Assembly (NCBI GenBank): GCA_905215015.1
Contig: CAJMOS010000121.1
Location: 1-7,983 of the forward strand
Reading direction: 5' to 3'
Origin: an uncultured bacterium
GTDB lineage: Bacteria > Spirochaetota > Spirochaetia > Sphaerochaetales > Sphaerochaetaceae
DNA: 7,983 nt
How positions within the stretch are numbered: position 1 is the stretch's first letter; each line of letters begins with the position of its first letter. Position numbers and translations under genes: made by a program. The notes under the pieces are model-generated. The model was not told where the DNA came from. It saw only the letters and a list, made by a program, of their open reading frames with translations, and did not search any database. This document shows, one piece after another, positions 5,567 through 7,983 of the stretch.

Positions 5567-5568
5567 CC

Positions 5569-6162
5569 ATGCCAAAGAAAATAGACCATGAAGCGCGCAA
5601 GCAGGAAATCCTGCAGGCCGCGCTGAAGGTATTTGCCCGTGAGGGATACCGGAATTCGAACCTGAGCCTGATTGCGGCCGAGTGCAGCCTATCCCGGCCG
5701 ACCATTTACCAGTATTTCACCGACAAGGAGGAAATCTACCACTATGCGGTGAAGCTGGTCACGGGTCGCATGTTCTCCAAGTATGTGTCCTACGTCTGGC
5801 GGGATCCTAGCGGAGAGATCGACAAGCTGATCCGGATCTGCGAGGATATCATCGACACAGCCGACGCCAACAACACCGAAATCAGCAACCTGGTCGGAGT
5901 GATGATCCAGGTCAAGCACGAGGGCCGGGATTTCGAGGGAATGATCATGCACCGTACCGCAAAGCTCTCCATCCTCTTCAAGCGGCTGATCCGCTCCGGG
6001 ATGGCAAGCGGGGTGGTGAAGAGCTGCGATGTCGACAAGGTCGCCGAGCAGCTGATGGTGCTGTTGGAGGGGGCTTGCCTGCGGATCGCCTTCTTCAAGA
6101 AATACGATACCAGCCAGGACAAGGACATTATCCGGACCTTCCTCGTCTCCTTCAAGAAGTAG
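5569..6162 (+). CDS. TetR/AcrR family transcriptional regulator
   Basis: A 197-aa DNA-binding regulator of normal TetR length. Residues ~10-58 hold the N-terminal helix-turn-helix: EILQAALKVFAREGYRN, then LSLIAAECSLSRPTIYQYF (32-50), with the YxYF..K signature followed by DKEEIYHYA. The C-terminal two thirds form the variable ligand/dimer region, which gives no clue to the ligand. ATG 5569 has AAGGTG five bases upstream. It follows the carbamoyltransferase gene by 60 bases and precedes clpB by 63 bases, all on one strand. Whether it controls either, or only itself, cannot be told. No efflux pump or enzyme gene typical of TetR targets lies next to it. Confidence 0.9.
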   Translation: MPKKIDHEARKQEILQAALKVFAREGYRNSNLSLIAAECSLSRPTIYQYFTDKEEIYHYAVKLVTGRMFSKYVSYVWRDPSGEIDKLIRICEDIIDTADANNTEISNLVGVMIQVKHEGRDFEGMIMHRTAKLSILFKRLIRSGMASGVVKSCDVDKVAEQLMVLLEGACLRIAFFKKYDTSQDKDIIRTFLVSFKK

Positions 6163-6182
6163 CCGATTCCCGTCAGCGTGAG

Positions 6183-6188
6183 TATATT
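6183..6188 (+). promoter_or_regulatory. Candidate -10 box upstream of clpB
   Basis: TATATT matches the -10 consensus at 5 of 6, but TAGCCG at the -35 distance is poor. No CIRCE element is present. CTTCAA (6150-6155) inside the end of tetR vaguely resembles a heat-shock sigma -35, without a good partner. A start from TATATT would fall near 6195. Confidence 0.3.
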
Positions 6189-6216
6189 TCCTCCGTACGA
6201 GATGATTCCGGAGGGA
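6188..6216 (+). promoter_or_regulatory. Hairpin overlapping the clpB ribosome binding site
   Basis: TTCCTCCG (6188-6195) is complementary to CGGAGGGA (6209-6216): eight pairs including one G-U wobble, with a 13-base loop. The right arm is the clpB ribosome binding site (GGAGGGAG, 6210-6217, eight bases before the ATG). In RNA that includes both arms the site would be masked, a layout seen in temperature-responsive leaders of heat-shock genes. RNA started from the TATATT box would lack most of the left arm, so the element matters only for longer transcripts, or it may be a DNA operator. Confidence 0.35.
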
Positions 6217-6225
6217 GAACGGAAT

Positions 6226-7983
6226 ATGGATACTGATAAACTGACATTACGGATGAAAGAAGCCTTGAAGGAGGCCGTCCAGCTCGCCAAGGACAACCAC
6301 AACAGCGAGGTGGGCACCGAGCACTTGTTGCTCGCCATGGTCCGCCAGCAAAGCGGAGTAATCGCGCCGCTTCTCGAGAAGATCGGTGTGTCCAGCGGTC
6401 AGTTCGAGCAGACCTTCAGGCAGATGGTCGATAGCGCCCCGAAGGCCTATGGCGACCATGCCCAGGTCAATTTCTCCACAATCCTGAACGACGAACTGGA
6501 GGGCGCCCAGCGCATCGCCGGTTCGATGAAGGACGAATACCTTTCGGCCGAACATTTTCTTCTGGCCGTTCTGGATGACACGCACACGCGGTGCAACGAC
6601 GCGTTGCAAAAGCTCGGCGTGACCAAGACCGAGGTCCAGGCAGCGCTGAAGGAACTGCGCGGAGGCCAGACCATCACCAATGATGATCCGGAGGCGCAGT
6701 ACCAGACCCTTGAGAAGTACACCATCGACATGACCGCGGCGGCCAAGTCGGGCAAGCTCGACCCGGTCATCGGCCGTGACGAGGAAATCAGAAGAGTGAT
6801 GCAGGTGCTCTCGCGCCGCACGAAGAACAACCCCGTGCTGATCGGCGAGCCCGGTGTCGGCAAGACCGCCATCGTCGAAGGTTTGGCCCAGAGAATCGCT
6901 AACGGGGATGTTCCGGAAAGTCTGAAGGGCAAACGGATCCTGAGCCTGGATGTCGGCCAGCTGGTGGCGGGAGCTTCCTACGTCGGCCAGTTCGAGCAAC
7001 GTATGAAGGGGGTCATCAACGAGGTGGTCCGTTCCGAAGGCAAGATCATCCTCTTCATCGATGAGCTTCACACCATCATCGGCGCGGGACAGGGTGGAAA
7101 CAGCCATACCGACGCCAGCCAGCTGATCAAGCCGGCTCTCGCCCGTGGCGAGCTGCATACCATTGGCGCAACGACGCTCGACGAGTACCGCAAGTACATC
7201 GAGACCGACAAGGCCTTGGAGCGTCGCTTCCAGCCAGTCTACTGCAAGGAGCCGAGCGTGGAGGACACCATTGCCATCCTGCGCGGCCTGAAAGAGAAGT
7301 ACGAGGTGCATCATGGTGTCCGCATCAAGGATGACGCACTGGTGGCCGCGGCGACCCTTTCCAACCGGTACATCACCAACCGGTTCCTGCCCGATAAGGC
7401 AATCGACCTGATTGATGAGGCGGCAAGCCAGCTGAAGATGGAAATCGAAAGTCAGCCTGTCGAGCTGGACAGGCTCGAGCGGAAGATCCTGCAGCTGAAG
7501 ATCGAGCAGAAGTCCTTGGAGAACGAGACCGATCCTTCCAGCAAGGAACGGCTCGAGAAGATCAAGGGCGAGCTTGCCGACTTGAACAACCAGGCGGGCT
7601 CGATGCGGCTGCAGTGGCAGAACGAGCGTGACGCCATCGTCGGCATCAAAGAGAAGAAGACCCAGCTGGAACAGCTCCGCGTCCAGGAAAAGGACGCCGA
7701 GCGTTCGGGAGACCTTGGGCGCGCAGCGCGTATCCAGCATGGAGAGATTCCTGCCCTGATGCAGCAGATCAAGGAGGCGGAGGACAAGCTGAACTCCGTG
7801 CAGAAGGATGGCCGGCAGTTGCTTCGTGAGGAAGTCGATGAGGACGATATCGCCCGTATCGTCAGTTCGTGGACCGGTGTGCCTGTGACGAAGATGCGCT
7901 CCAGCGAAAAGCAGAAGTACCTGCAGCTTGAGTCGATTCTTTCCAAGCAGGTGGTCGGACAGGAGGAGGCGATCAAGGCGGTC
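6226..7983 (+). CDS. clpB: ATP-dependent disaggregase ClpB (partial, 3' end outside window)
   Basis: Cytoplasmic AAA+ chaperone that, with DnaK, pulls proteins out of heat-induced aggregates. 586 codons are present; family members are about 860, so the C-terminal third is missing. Domains: N-domain of two Clp repeats (~1-145), first ATPase domain (~160-400) with Walker A GEPGVGKT (207-214), Walker B IILFIDE (274-280) and arginine fingers R333-R334 in ALERRF, the coiled-coil middle domain (~405-535) that sets ClpB apart from ClpA and ClpC, and the start of the second ATPase domain (SWTGVPVTK, 548-556), cut before its Walker A. The first pore loop reads ASYVGQFEQRMK (250-261) where the family usually has AKYRGEFEERLK; the tyrosine is kept (Tyr252) but flanking charges are lost. 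ATG 6226 has a GGAGGGAG ribosome binding site at eight bases, and the N-terminus aligns with the family from its first residues. Confidence 0.96.
   Translation, partial: MDTDKLTLRMKEALKEAVQLAKDNHNSEVGTEHLLLAMVRQQSGVIAPLLEKIGVSSGQFEQTFRQMVDSAPKAYGDHAQVNFSTILNDELEGAQRIAGSMKDEYLSAEHFLLAVLDDTHTRCNDALQKLGVTKTEVQAALKELRGGQTITNDDPEAQYQTLEKYTIDMTAAAKSGKLDPVIGRDEEIRRVMQVLSRRTKNNPVLIGEPGVGKTAIVEGLAQRIANGDVPESLKGKRILSLDVGQLVAGASYVGQFEQRMKGVINEVVRSEGKIILFIDELHTIIGAGQGGNSHTDASQLIKPALARGELHTIGATTLDEYRKYIETDKALERRFQPVYCKEPSVEDTIAILRGLKEKYEVHHGVRIKDDALVAAATLSNRYITNRFLPDKAIDLIDEAASQLKMEIESQPVELDRLERKILQLKIEQKSLENETDPSSKERLEKIKGELADLNNQAGSMRLQWQNERDAIVGIKEKKTQLEQLRVQEKDAERSGDLGRAARIQHGEIPALMQQIKEAEDKLNSVQKDGRQLLREEVDEDDIARIVSSWTGVPVTKMRSSEKQKYLQLESILSKQVVGQEEAIKAV

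Noticed and set aside
6150..6176. A heat-shock sigma factor promoter (CTTCAA ... CCCGTCAG) before clpB
   Set aside because: The -35 part is off by one base and the -10 part matches poorly; it was not strong enough to call.
6247..7740. Long minus-strand open frame opposite clpB (497 codons), and similar ones opposite metQ, rmuC and the carbamoyltransferase gene
   Set aside because: They mirror GC-rich coding sequence on the plus strand, lack family motifs, and the plus-strand genes are unmistakable.

Overview
The window looks like chromosomal DNA of a GC-rich bacterium, most likely a spirochaete of the Sphaerochaeta/Treponema type. This is an inference. It rests on the tail of the MetQ signal peptide (VFA followed by NGSKEE), a style common in spirochaete binding proteins, and on the look of the 5S rRNA fragment. 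It is not proven by any one marker. All recognisable genes lie on the + strand. I see no mobile element, CRISPR array, tRNA or prophage gene.

Layout. Bases 1 to about 54 are the 3' end of a 5S rRNA, so an rRNA operon ends here, closed by an intrinsic terminator (75-98). A methionine ABC importer follows: metN (ATPase, 177-1190) and metI (permease, 1187-1855) overlap by four bases and end at a strong terminator (1874-1902). A 408-base gap (1856-2263) separates them from metQ (binding protein, 2264-3088), which has its own terminator. Next come rmuC (3196-4419), an ornithine carbamoyltransferase gene with a good promoter (4486-5508), a TetR-family regulator (5569-6162), and the 5' two thirds of clpB, cut by the window edge (6226-7983).

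The main finding is in the gap before metQ. At 2070-2141 there is a 23-codon open frame with a good ribosome binding site. It encodes a methionine-rich peptide (7 Met of 23, five of them within eight codons). It is followed by mutually exclusive RNA pairings: GGGCAT at 2134-2139 can pair back with ATGCCC (2124-2129), or the overlapping GGCATA can pair forward with TATGCC (2194-2199), inside a later hairpin (2183-2208) that ends in a U-rich run. This is the architecture of ribosome-mediated (trp/his-type) attenuation, here apparently sensing charged methionyl-tRNA and controlling the methionine-binding protein. I see no SAM riboswitch or T-box core there. The uncertain points are the weak U-tract and a possible promoter downstream of the attenuator.

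How the genes fit together. MetNIQ would form one importer made from two transcripts: metNI constitutively or under another control, and metQ under the proposed leader. RmuC, ornithine carbamoyltransferase, the TetR regulator and ClpB look like independent neighbours. Secondary points of interest are a MetQ without a lipobox cysteine, a hairpin that could mask the clpB ribosome binding site, and several substitutions in the normally invariant first pore loop of ClpB.
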